Source: Rhynchonema sp. JSB1_4 (lineage: Eukaryota; Nematoda; Chromadorea; Monhysterida; Xyalidae). From it: DNA of 64,000 nt. The position numbers and the translations under genes were made by a program. A model generated the notes under the pieces. That model ran no database searches. It had not been told where the DNA came from and saw nothing but the letters and a program-made list of their open reading frames with translations. The stretch is taken from contig JASAMV010004295.1 in NCBI GenBank assembly GCA_030248065.1, forward strand, positions 1 through 64,000, written 5' to 3'. Shown piece by piece: positions 1 through 8,143 of the stretch. Within the stretch, counting starts at the first letter, position 1; each line of letters opens with the position of its first letter.

Positions 1-2
1 CA

Positions 3-1385
3 GTGGTGAGCTGCATAGGCTCCACACTACACCCACTGGCTAAACACCTGGTCAGGATACTGCGCCCTCTTGAACAAAGCCTACCACACGTGATCAAGAA
101 CAACGCGGAGTTCAAAGCCCGCATAGACAACGTGCAACCATCCCACAACACCAGGATGGTAAGCTTCGATGTCTGCAGCCTGTTCCCAAGCGTCCCCATC
201 CAAGGCGCCCTGACAAGCCTCAAGAAACACCTGGAGGCTGACAGTGACCTTGGTGAAAGAACTGACCTCAGTGTGGAGGCAATCCTCGAGCTGACCGAGT
301 TCTGTGTGACCAACACCTACTTCCAGCACAAGGACAAGTACTACACACAGGTGGATGGGATGGCGATGGGATCCCCACTATCGCCAATCCTCTGCAACCT
401 GTTCATGGCGGACCTGGAGGAAGATGCACTACGATCAGCAGACCCTCCTCCAGACCTATGGCTCCGATACGTGGATGACACCTTCATCCTGTGGAGCGGG
501 TCAGCCGATGAACTGGAAGGGTTCAAAGCCCACCTGAACAGCCAGAACAATGCCATACAGTTCACCATGGAGACAGAGGAAAGTGGACAACTACCCTTCC
601 TGGATGTGATGGTCAAAAGAACACCACGATCCCTGACCACCACCGTATACCGCAAACCAACCCACACTGACAAGTACCTGCATTGGCAGTCGAACCATCC
701 CACAAAGACCAAACTGGGAGTGGTCAAGTGCCTGACCAACAGAGCAAACACCATCTGCTCCACAGGACAAGAACGAGACATGGAAAAGAAGCGACTCCAC
801 CGCGCCTTCACCATGAACGGCTACCCCAGTGCACAGGTACAGAGGGCAATGGCACCACAATCAAACCAAAGGCCAAACCCAGAGGCTCCAGTGGCCACAG
901 CAGTGGTACCATACAGTGGTCAATGCACTGAGAAACTCAAGCGCATCTGCCACAAGTACAAGGTCAGACTGGTTGGAAAGAGTGATCAAACACTGAGAAA
1001 GTCCCTCAGCAAAGTAGCTCCGATGAGACCACAGGAGCACAAAGCCGAAGTGGTATACAAAGTGCCCATGGAGACATGTGGCAAAGTGTACATCGGAGAG
1101 ACCGGAAGGCCGCTGAAGAACAGACTGTCCCAACACGAGACAGGTGTGAAGTATGTGCGCACCGAAACCAGTGCTATAGCAGGGCACTGTGTGCAGTGCC
1201 CCCGGAACTGCCAACCAAACTTCAAGGAAACAAAGGTGCTGGCAACAGTACCCAACAAGTTCAAGAGGAAGATCAGGGAAGCCTTGGAGATGAAGAAGGA
1301 GGGAAGCACAAACTTCGCCACGCCCAGCTACCACCTGAGCGCCCAATGGGGCAACAGATGGCTAAACACCAGGCCACCTAGCTAG
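3..1385 (+). CDS. Penelope-like element reverse transcriptase with C-terminal GIY-YIG nuclease (5' end outside window)
   Basis: Reverse transcriptase of a Penelope-like retroelement fused to a GIY-YIG endonuclease, which would nick target DNA and copy the element RNA at the nick. Seen: RT motifs FDVCSLFPSVP (about residue 55), GMAMGSPLSPILCNLFM (about 120) and the catalytic YVDD in LRYVDDTFIL (about 155), a thumb-like region, then the nuclease signature KVYIGETGRPLKNRLSQH (about 365-382). The frame is open to the window edge, so the first Met is probably internal and the N-terminus lies upstream. The stop TAG is followed by non-coding tail sequence. The frame is uninterrupted, which argues for a young copy. 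The GIY-YIG fusion separates it from endonuclease-lacking Athena-type elements. Confidence 0.93.
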   Translation: MVSCIGSTLHPLAKHLVRILRPLEQSLPHVIKNNAEFKARIDNVQPSHNTRMVSFDVCSLFPSVPIQGALTSLKKHLEADSDLGERTDLSVEAILELTEFCVTNTYFQHKDKYYTQVDGMAMGSPLSPILCNLFMADLEEDALRSADPPPDLWLRYVDDTFILWSGSADELEGFKAHLNSQNNAIQFTMETEESGQLPFLDVMVKRTPRSLTTTVYRKPTHTDKYLHWQSNHPTKTKLGVVKCLTNRANTICSTGQERDMEKKRLHRAFTMNGYPSAQVQRAMAPQSNQRPNPEAPVATAVVPYSGQCTEKLKRICHKYKVRLVGKSDQTLRKSLSKVAPMRPQEHKAEVVYKVPMETCGKVYIGETGRPLKNRLSQHETGVKYVRTETSAIAGHCVQCPRNCQPNFKETKVLATVPNKFKRKIREALEMKKEGSTNFATPSYHLSAQWGNRWLNTRPPS

Positions 1386-1455
1386 ATCAGGGACTCCCCT
1401 TGATAAATCAGGGTTAAGCACATGTCCCCTTGAAATTTGCAAAAATCAGGCAACA

Positions 1456-1532
1456 ACACGTGTTATAACTGAAAAAGTTATAACACATGAATAATAACAC
1501 ACGTGTTATAACTGAGAAAGTTATAACACATG
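1456..1532. repeat. Two tandem copies of a 35-bp palindromic unit
   Basis: Units at 1456-1490 and 1498-1532 each carry GTTATAAC, a seven-base spacer and GTTATAAC, so each can fold into a small hairpin. They lie in the 3' non-coding region of the Penelope-like element. Function unknown. Confidence 0.75.
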
Positions 1533-1580
1533 AACTTGGTAGTCTTAGGTATATATAGCACTTTAAGAACATTATAATTG

Positions 1581-1653
1581 TCCCCTCGATAGCCGAATGG
1601 TTAAAGCGTTAGACTCACAGCCCAACGCCTCAAGTTCGATACCGCACGGAGGA
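1581..1653 (+). other. tRNA-like segment (SINE head or tRNA relic)
   Basis: A 73-nt stretch carries a box A-like element (TAGCCGAATGGTTAA) and a box B-like element (AGTTCGATACC) at tRNA spacing, with partly pairing ends (TCCCCTC and CGGAGGA). The anticodon stem pairs poorly, so it is probably a tRNA-derived promoter of a short interspersed element and not a working tRNA gene. Confidence 0.45.
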
Positions 1654-1662
1654 CATATCAGC

Positions 1663-1724
1663 CTGATGACGACAGCAGGATCCGTTGTCGAAACGTCGCA
1701 ACCGCGCCTCACCAGGCGACTTAC
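1663..1724 (+). ncRNA. Hammerhead-ribozyme-like core
   Basis: CTGATGA at 1663-1669 is followed by a stem of seven pairs (1670-1676 with 1684-1690, loop AGGATCC) and then GAAA at 1690-1693. This is the conserved hammerhead core with stem II. GTCGC at 1695-1699 can pair with GCGAC at 1716-1720 as stem III. A convincing stem I and a clean cleavage triplet are not seen. Hammerhead motifs are known in Penelope-like elements, so the position fits. Downstream, 1803-1816 holds about three TTAGG-type units (read as CCTAA). Confidence 0.4.
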
Positions 1725-1834
1725 CCTAACCCAACAGCCCTCGTCAGGGCTACCCAGAGTGGCTGGCAATAAGACCACAACAAAGCTTTACGAGAAATCC
1801 AACCTAACCTAACCTAAAAACCCCCTAAACAGTA

Positions 1835-2389
1835 CTAAACTATGGGAATAATCACTGTCACGGGACTACAAAATCTACGTTTAGAGATGCAGTGTTTGTG
1901 CTTTCTGCGATACCATTTGATCAAAAATCTATCATTCTGTGTAGAATTCCATGAGAAAACCGACAATATTTGTCCAACGGGCACATTAGCTAAAAATAAT
2001 TGAGTCACAAATACGCAATACAGTCCGCACATGCAAGAGTCCGGGGATTGCAATTGTTTGGTATTATAATTGATGGTGGAAATTTTCAGGCAAGCAGCCA
2101 GCTTATCCATGGTTCGCGACAACGCTGGAGCATTGAATTTCCGAGCTGCTTCGTTCGGTTGAGTTCCCAGAGAGCACACGAAGGACACAAGTTTTTTATT
2201 GACCAAGCTCATTAACCAATGACCCATGGTCTTTGAGTCAAGCTCATTCGGGAGTAAAGTGTTCAAAATAATCACATTAGCAGTCAAATTTAAATTGAAA
2301 TGATCAAAGCGTAGCTCGGACAACAGATGACATCCACGAAAATAGGGTTTTGAATTACGGAGACAATGGTTCAATTCAGTGGCGTTCAT
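1835..2389 (-). CDS. Adenain-like cysteine protease, Polinton A
   Basis: Maturation protease that would process capsid and core proteins inside the particle. Seen: GHW (catalytic His) near residue 57 and SCMCGLYCVFV (catalytic Cys before Gly) near residue 120, aligned with the protease at 27.5-28.0 kb. The acidic residue found in copy C (VFDSLG) is replaced here (SFVCSLG), so this copy may be inactive. The start ATG shares four bases (ATGA) with the stop of the capsid gene upstream. At 184 residues it is close to the 177 of copy C. Confidence 0.82.
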   Translation of the reverse strand: MNATELNHCLRNSKPYFRGCHLLSELRFDHFNLNLTANVIILNTLLPNELDSKTMGHWLMSLVNKKLVSFVCSLGTQPNEAARKFNAPALSRTMDKLAACLKISTINYNTKQLQSPDSCMCGLYCVFVTQLFLANVPVGQILSVFSWNSTQNDRFLIKWYRRKHKHCISKRRFCSPVTVIIPIV

Positions 2390-4181
2390 CCCGAAGCACT
2401 AAGGTAGTCGACTGCAACATCAAATGCACTATTGAAGAAAATATTGCTGGCAAAGACCATGTAGATCACAAATGTGAGATCTTCAGTCAAACTATTTCGC
2501 AATTTCACATTCAGAATGACGTCACCAACTTCAGGCATTGAATTTGCTGCTTCCGCGAATTGGCTGATGTTGAAGCTCTGAAAGCGGTAAAAAATTAGCA
2601 AACAAGAATGTAAAGCTGAAAATAAAATACGACTAACGATGATTGTATACTGAGATGCAAAGTCCGACAGGCGAATGCCGCTGGAATAATTGCTGTTGAG
2701 ATAGCCGGCCGACATCAAAAAGTTCAAAAAGGCCTCTTGAACGCCGGTAGCACTGATTTCGAGTTTCGTGGGTCCGTTCGTGGGTACCTATACGCTTCTG
2801 TTTGATTATGTTTGTTTGCGGGGAAAAAGAAAATAGAACAGAAAATTGAGTCCGACCATTCGTCCGTTTACTACCAACGAATAATCGCCGCTGAGTTGAC
2901 CTGGAGCACGTTTGAGATCAAGTTTATGTTGGACTCTATAACTAAGCTTTGATGTCAAATATGCTCGCCTGATTCAATAGCGAAGGGATTCAGATGATAA
3001 TTGCCAATTTGAGCATGGCTTTTCACGGCCATCAAATAGACGACGCTGGGGATTCTTCCACCCGTTCCGATGAGATGCTCGGTTATGTTTTGGGTTCCGG
3101 TCAGACAAGTGAATGAACGCAACTCCGTCCGACGAATTGGTATCCGGATTGGTTGACGTTGCAATTGATTCATGATTCCCAAATAAATATGCTCGTTTGC
3201 AACGACTCGTCGACCAATAATTTTGATTGATTCTGCATAGATACACGTTAAAATTTAAAACGTGAGTTTCAAAATTGTGTCAAAATGACAATAAGACGCA
3301 CCAATTCGGACAACAGCACTTGGCGCTTGGGCTGGCAGAGTTGGTTTCTTCACCAACAAACGAAATGAGTCGTTGTTTGTTTGGAGAGTGATTGTCAACT
3401 GGCAGTTCGGAGGTATGTACCCAGGCTGCAAGGATTTCGTTTGCGTTATAATATGAGCGAAGAGAACAAGGCAACTTACCTGTTGAAACAGGTCCGCATT
3501 CAATGGGTGAATGAAATGCATTTTTGCGGAACCGGCTGGAAGTGTCTTGCGAGAAGCCAGCCCACTGTTTTTGGTCGAATTCCATTCGTTCATTTGACCG
3601 CTTTCGTCTTTGAAAATGCCCAACAACCCGTCAAGCGTTTGTCTGACAGCGTCCGGCAGCAGAAACACGGATTCAATGTAACTCTTGTAGCTGTACAGTC
3701 CAGTTCGCGTCGACAGGACAGTTTGATTCAATTGAACCTGTGTATTTGATTAGGATCAAAGTTAAGAAGAACACAAAATCCACCATCCACACACATACAC
3801 ACACACACACCTCAACGTCAGACCAAAGAGAGGCGGTAATCAACGGCGACAACGCTATTTCTTCATTGCCTATGTAATCTCCTTCATTGTTCTCTTTGAC
3901 AACACGAAACGTAACATCCAACAGAACGAGAGGACTGGTGAATTCTACCTGAAGAGCAAGAAATGTATGCTATTTTTTCTGAGGCGTAAAATCGAGAAAA
4001 TTATCTAACCGGACTTGCGGGAATTGAAAATCTGATCGGAGTAGAACTGCTCCAATATGACGACGGAGAGTATTCGCAAATTGCTCGCAACACTGAGTTG
4101 AACCGGCGCTTGTCCAAAGAGATCAAATGCGGTCAAAGACACAACTTTTTGAGGGACCACTGTTACTTTTCTGGACGACAT
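2386..4181 (-). CDS. Major capsid protein (double jelly-roll), Polinton A, spliced
   Basis: Hexon-like capsid protein. The N-terminus begins at the ATG at 4181, eight bases upstream-to-downstream from the core-protein stop, and contains FDLFGQAPVQLSV, matching FDLFSKDKIQVSI in copy C. Further blocks align with C: GQMNEWNST about 3.6 kb, QRQPIRIPIRRTEL about 3.15 kb, DFASQYTIIV about 2.65 kb, and the C-terminal AFDVAVDY at 2.4 kb. Intervening stretches with GT/AG borders look like short introns, and a CA microsatellite at 3793-3811 lies in one of them. The exact exon set was not fully traced, and some exons may be damaged. Confidence 0.75.
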
Positions 4182-4186
4182 TGCAG

Positions 4187-4657
4187 CTACAGGACAGTGC
4201 TTATTTTACTTCGACAACGACGGCGACGGCGAGACTTGGTGACTTTCTGTCGTCCTCCTTTCGCTTTCGCTTCCCTTTTAGGTTGTTTTCGACGAGATTT
4301 GCTGTTGCGCTTCGCTACAGTTCTGCTGGATTTGCGACGATTAGGGGCGCGGCGGCGACGGCGGCGGGTACTTGCTGTAATTTTCGCCACCTTTGACTCT
4401 TCGCTCGAAATAAGCGGTGTATCGACAAATGAGACACTGTCCAGAGTGCGTATTGGTTCTGCGGCTCCTCCTTTGACCAAGCCCAAACCGAACTGAGTTA
4501 ATGGTTCTGACAATGTTGACGAACCTTGACTGTCCACAAATCGGGATACGGCGGCCTGAGGTCGATGAGCAATACTCAACTGTGGGTCGTTATCGACACG
4601 GTCCGCCGCGATCACGTTTGGTTGGGCCTGGCCGTAAATATGACGTATGAAACTCAT
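4187..4657 (-). CDS. Basic core (DNA-condensing) protein, Polinton A
   Basis: Starts MSFIRHIYG at 4657, chosen because it aligns with MSLIRRLQG of copy C and because the ATG overlaps a TGA as ATGA. The N-terminal half is mixed, with a conserved block SRFVDSQGSSTLSEPLTQF like SRFVQSSGSGVLTKPLTHF in C. The C-terminal half is Arg/Lys rich (RRRRRRAPNRRKSS). Composition and position between penton and major capsid suggest a protein that packs the genome, like adenovirus core proteins. This role is inferred from composition and synteny. Confidence 0.72.
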   Translation of the reverse strand: MSFIRHIYGQAQPNVIAADRVDNDPQLSIAHRPQAAVSRFVDSQGSSTLSEPLTQFGLGLVKGGAAEPIRTLDSVSFVDTPLISSEESKVAKITASTRRRRRRAPNRRKSSRTVAKRNSKSRRKQPKREAKAKGGRQKVTKSRRRRRCRSKISTVL

Positions 4658-5018
4658 AGGGAGAGGAAATGCGGGAAAAAAAACGAAGTCCAATGTGAAA
4701 AAAACGAAGTCCAATGTGGGCGGGCACGCCGGACGATGGCAATTTCAAACTGTACAGTTGGCCTTTGCTCGAACACAAATATAAATCAATTTGGTGCAGT
4801 TGTGTTGTCAGTATAGGGACTGGAGAAAATGAGTCATCGCCAACATTGGTTGAATTATTGCGAAATTGTTCTATCTGTCCAGTATTGGTTGAAAAGGAAC
4901 CCAAAATTGGCAGGTACCGCGATCCCCAAACTGTTGTGCTACTGTTGCTGTTAGATTTTGCTGAATCAAGCAAACAACATCTAATTTGATTTTCATAGAT
5001 GATAAAGTCGACATGCAC
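4654..5018 (-). pseudogene. Penton (minor capsid) protein, C-terminal remnant, Polinton A
   Basis: Only the last part is recognisable: GSRYLPILGSF and LTTQLHQIDLYL match GSTYCPLLCSL and LTTSQLNYIDFYL in the penton of copy C. A 20-bp unit (ACATTGGACTTCGTTTTTTT) is duplicated in tandem near 4685-4725 and shifts the frame before the stop. Upstream of 5018 the gene is lost at the inverted-repeat element. The expected ATGA junction with the core gene is still present at 4654-4657. Confidence 0.65.
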
Positions 5019-5044
5019 ACGTTCATTTCTCTTGGACTGTTTTA

Positions 5045-5312
5045 GTGAATTTCTAATTTCGTTGCCTCATGGATTTTTAGTGGCAGGAAAACTCCCGTTC
5101 AAAGTCGAGACAGGCAACAAGCTCAACACACAGACAAGATGTCGCCCAGCTAACACACACAACTTTTTTGTAACTGAAACATTCGAAACGCACACGAGCC
5201 AGATGGGCGGCTTGTTGACCGTGTGTTGAGCTTGCTGTCTGCCTCGACTTCGAACGGGAGTTTTCCTGTGTCTGTAAAAACGCGTGAGGCATCGAAATTA
5301 GAAACTTGCTAT
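5045..5312. repeat. Inverted-repeat (MITE-like) element
   Basis: The left arm (about 5045-5150) and right arm (about 5210-5312) are near-perfect reverse complements; for example GAATTTCTAATTTCG on the left is matched by CGAAATTAGAAAC on the right. There is no coding potential beyond the mirrored reading of the arms. Size near 265 bp with a 60-bp spacer suits a non-autonomous DNA transposon, but no clear target-site duplication was found. The stretch 5313-5867 has no feature I can support. Confidence 0.7.
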
Positions 5313-5867
5313 AGCTGTTAAATGAAATATCAGGCTGTTTCCATTTTTCATGCATATACCAGAGTTGTCCATTTAAAGTCTATTGGACCCTAACTGGGGA
5401 AAACAGGATTTGAGTCTCAAGGGGCCTCCAACTGCCAACCTGTCCAGATAGTGATAAAAGGGGAAGGGAGCGATTTAACCAGATTTTTGTTGCCGTGTTT
5501 TAAGATCTCAAGGAAAAATAAGTCCAATTGGAGTTCCCAGAAGGCTGTAAGCGCAATGATTCTTGTTAAAGCCCTCGAACACCTAAACCCATTGAGGCCT
5601 CTACTTTCGAAGTGGGGCTTTAAGTGGAAAACTCCGGTCTGACCACATGCATTCAAGGCTCATGCGACTTTACAAGCAAAAATAAGAAATTAGCATCATA
5701 AATCACACACCTGAGGTTGCTTTGTTGTAGTGGTACATGGACGCACAACCAAACTCCACAACGCATTGTGGTCTCTCAGTTGGTATTCGAATTTTTGCCA
5801 ATATTCGTTGAGGAGCGCACATCCTTTGATCAAAAACGATTTGACCAAGCTAGAAAGAAAGCGGCGT

Positions 5868-7170
5868 TCTCACTGGGAGGACTTGTGGTTTTTCCACAAG
5901 TCATTACGTGGTTTTTTAACAAGTCATTTGTAAAACTGGAGCCACTTAAAGACTTGTAAAATTAAGCAAAAGACTTGTGGTTTATAACACAGCGGCATAG
6001 CAGTCCCAAAACCACAATAAACTTGTGGTTTGTATAAATTGCTTGTGATTTCTTCCGTCGCTTACAGGTTACTTGTAAATGTTTCAAATATTTTAATCTC
6101 GGTTCGTGCACGTTTTATTCCCCTTTACTCTCCTTTACACAGCAAGATCATCCACAAACACGATATAAATTTGAAATATAGAAGTAAAAAAGCGCGAAAT
6201 ATGAGGAAAAAAGCTTTCAAATGGTACATGTGTACCAAAATACTGGACTAAAAAACAAAGCAATTTTGCTCAAACGGCATGAAAACAAAGCAGAGTTTGG
6301 TTTGAATAGAAAATTTTTGTATTTTTATCACTCTAATCACAAACCGATGGCGACCGTTATGTGGTGCACAGCACTGCTGGGTGCGAATCGGTAAGCGTAG
6401 CTCTAGTACCGCTGGGTTGATATGGCCGCTGGATAGACTGAAAGAGTGAAATGTCAAGTGAGACTGAAGAGTAATTCAGTTTGAACACCACATGTCAAAA
6501 GGCAAACGATGTGTATGATAAGTGAATGCATTGATCGGCGGAGTTGTTTGCTTTACTTTGGCAATGCATTGACAAATTTGATCGTCACGAATACTAACCT
6601 AAAAATCGGCGCTGAGAATTCGGTCCAGGCGTTTTCGTGAAAAGGCCGAGCCCGACCTCTTTTATCACTTGATGGACAGCGGAACGAGCGAGCTATTGGG
6701 TGTCGTCTGAAAGCGTTCTGTTTTGATTTTTAAACGGATGTGACGCAGAGTAAAGCATAAAAATTTTAGCAACTGAAAACCAACCATCATCGAAGTCCTC
6801 AGCTTCGCCGTTGAAATTGAGACTTCCAACTAGATTTCAAATACATACGTAGCCACATTGAACTGCTTTCGGCATAACAAACATCGTACGCAGTAACAAA
6901 ACACCAAATACAGCAAAGCGTTAACTTGAAAATTATCCAGTTTGGCGATCCTCAGCCAACAAAAATGTTTCATTTCAATTCCCGCTTTTTCTGGCAGAAC
7001 CACAAGTGATTTGTTGTTTTGTTACAAATAACTTGTGGTTTTTACAAGTGTTTTGTGATTTATTGTCAAAACCACAGGACTTTTACTCAAATACTACAAG
7101 TAATTTGTGGTTTCGTCATAGCCACAAATCGACTTGTGGTTTTAAAACCACAAGTCCTTCCCAGTGAGTT
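5868..7170. mobile_element. Non-autonomous DNA transposon with CACTGGGA-type terminal inverted repeats
   Basis: The left end CTCACTGGGAGGACTTGTGG (5868) and right end CCACAAGTCCTTCCCAGTGAG (to 7170) are inverted repeats with one indel. Many subterminal copies of ACTTGTGGTTT in both orientations occur near both ends (5890-6050 and 6996-7165), like clustered transposase-binding sites. The 1.3 kb interior has no credible ORF. Flanks do not show an obvious target duplication. Confidence 0.7.
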
Positions 7171-7298
7171 TTTGTACAAAATTGACTTGCTGAACTTTCA
7201 TGTTGTAGTGTTTTTAATCAATAAATTTACAGAATGCCATCAAACTTGAAAATCTGACGCTCATAGCTTTCATCACGTGAATTTTGGGCGCGTTTTCG

Positions 7299-7493
7299 TT
7301 AAAATGGAAAACGACAATAAGATATATGAAAAAAGACCCACATTTTAGGTATGAACTCCGGTATTTCGTTGCATTCCATGCTTCGTTCAAACGTGTCAAA
7401 AGTGCAGCCAGGTGGAACCTTGCCTCGAACATGATAGTCTGGCACTGCGAGCGAGCCACCAACAAAAATAATAATCGTCGCAAATGCAAACAT
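7299..7493 (-). CDS. First exon of a type I membrane protein, Polinton B
   Basis: From ATG at 7493 the frame gives a signal peptide (MFAFATIIIFVGGSLA), then PPGCTFDTFERSMECNEIP. The same pattern of Cys, F-D-x-F, Arg, Cys and LP/IP occurs after the signal peptide of the proteins at 62.96 kb (Polinton D) and, more loosely, 41.78 kb (Polinton C). It resembles an N-terminal cap of leucine-rich-repeat proteins. A GT donor lies near 7340, and later exons were not identified, so this may be a relic. It is divergent from the zinc-ribbon/integrase pair, as in D. Confidence 0.55.
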   Translation of the reverse strand: MFAFATIIIFVGGSLAVPDYHVRGKVPPGCTFDTFERSMECNEIPEFIPKMWVFFHISYCRFPF

Positions 7494-7966
7494 TTTGCTT
7501 GGAAATCTGAAAATATGAAAAAACAAGCAAAACATAATAATGGCGCAGCAGCAACTGAACTCCAGTCCGTTATGTGGCCACTGCTCAATCTGTTTGCCCG
7601 ATATGAAAAGTTTCAAGGTTTGTTTTTTGTTCAACATCAAGTTAATTACAACAGAGCTGAGGCAGAGCAAGCCACATGCACTGATCTGTATGTGTATGTT
7701 GGTATTGAGTGAGTGAAGTATGTACAGTATATGCAAATTGTGCAGTCACGTGTTTGTTTCGTGTCTCTTTGGACCTATACTTAGCAGACGGCCAGTGCAG
7801 TGTCCAGCTCTGATCCCATGTCTGCTTGCAGAAACGCACAAAGAACTTCAAATCTACTACGTTGCAAGCAGATAGATTTCGGCGGCAAATCGAAATCTAG
7901 TTTTGCCCCTAAAATAAAATCTTTTTCTTTTTGCAGAAACATCATAACGAATGTCATGGAGGCGAG
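7494..7966. other. Divergent intergenic region, Polinton B
   Basis: 473 bases between the oppositely oriented membrane-protein exon and the zinc-ribbon gene, AT-rich, with no supported gene. By position it would hold both promoters, but no specific element could be identified. Confidence 0.4.
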
Positions 7967-8143
7967 ATGAAGGTGGTGTCTCACAAAATATATGCCGACT
8001 TTCATCTATCTTTATGTCAAAGTTGTATTAATAGAATTTTCTTCATTCGCAAAGACAGCAGTTACAAAACCAAGTTCCATAAATTTATACTGACGATTTG
8101 TGACACCTGCGTTGCTCGAAATGAATGTTCCATTGCAAAATGA
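7967..8143 (+). CDS. Small two-CxxC zinc-ribbon-like protein, Polinton B
   Basis: 58 residues from ATG 7967. Two CxxC pairs, CQSC and CDTC, are about 30 residues apart and followed by VARNEC. The homologue in Polinton D (63210-63491) has CASC and CNVC followed by AKRNKKC. In both elements the 3' end overlaps the integrase start in another frame (here by 23 bases, ATG 8121). The spacing suits one zinc-binding ribbon. Function unknown; conservation beside integrase in two copies argues that it is a real gene. Confidence 0.6.
   Translation: MKVVSHKIYADFHLSLCQSCINRIFFIRKDSSYKTKFHKFILTICDTCVARNECSIAK

Larger units (their letters stand above)
1835..5018 (-). mobile_element. Polinton (Maverick) A, truncated fragment
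   Basis: Minus-strand block with genes in the order penton end, basic core protein, major capsid, protease, matching the order in Polinton C (31.3-27.5 kb). The ATPase, polymerase and integrase expected on either side are absent: the 3' side stops at the Penelope-like tail and the 5' side within the penton, near an inverted-repeat element. AT-richer than C and partly decayed. Confidence 0.85.

Noticed and set aside
1452..1535. Possible CRISPR-like direct repeats
   Set aside because: Only two units, internally palindromic, no regular spacers, and the context is eukaryotic.
5009..5355. Two facing open frames with similar peptides on opposite strands
   Set aside because: They are the two arms of an inverted repeat read from each side, not a gene pair.
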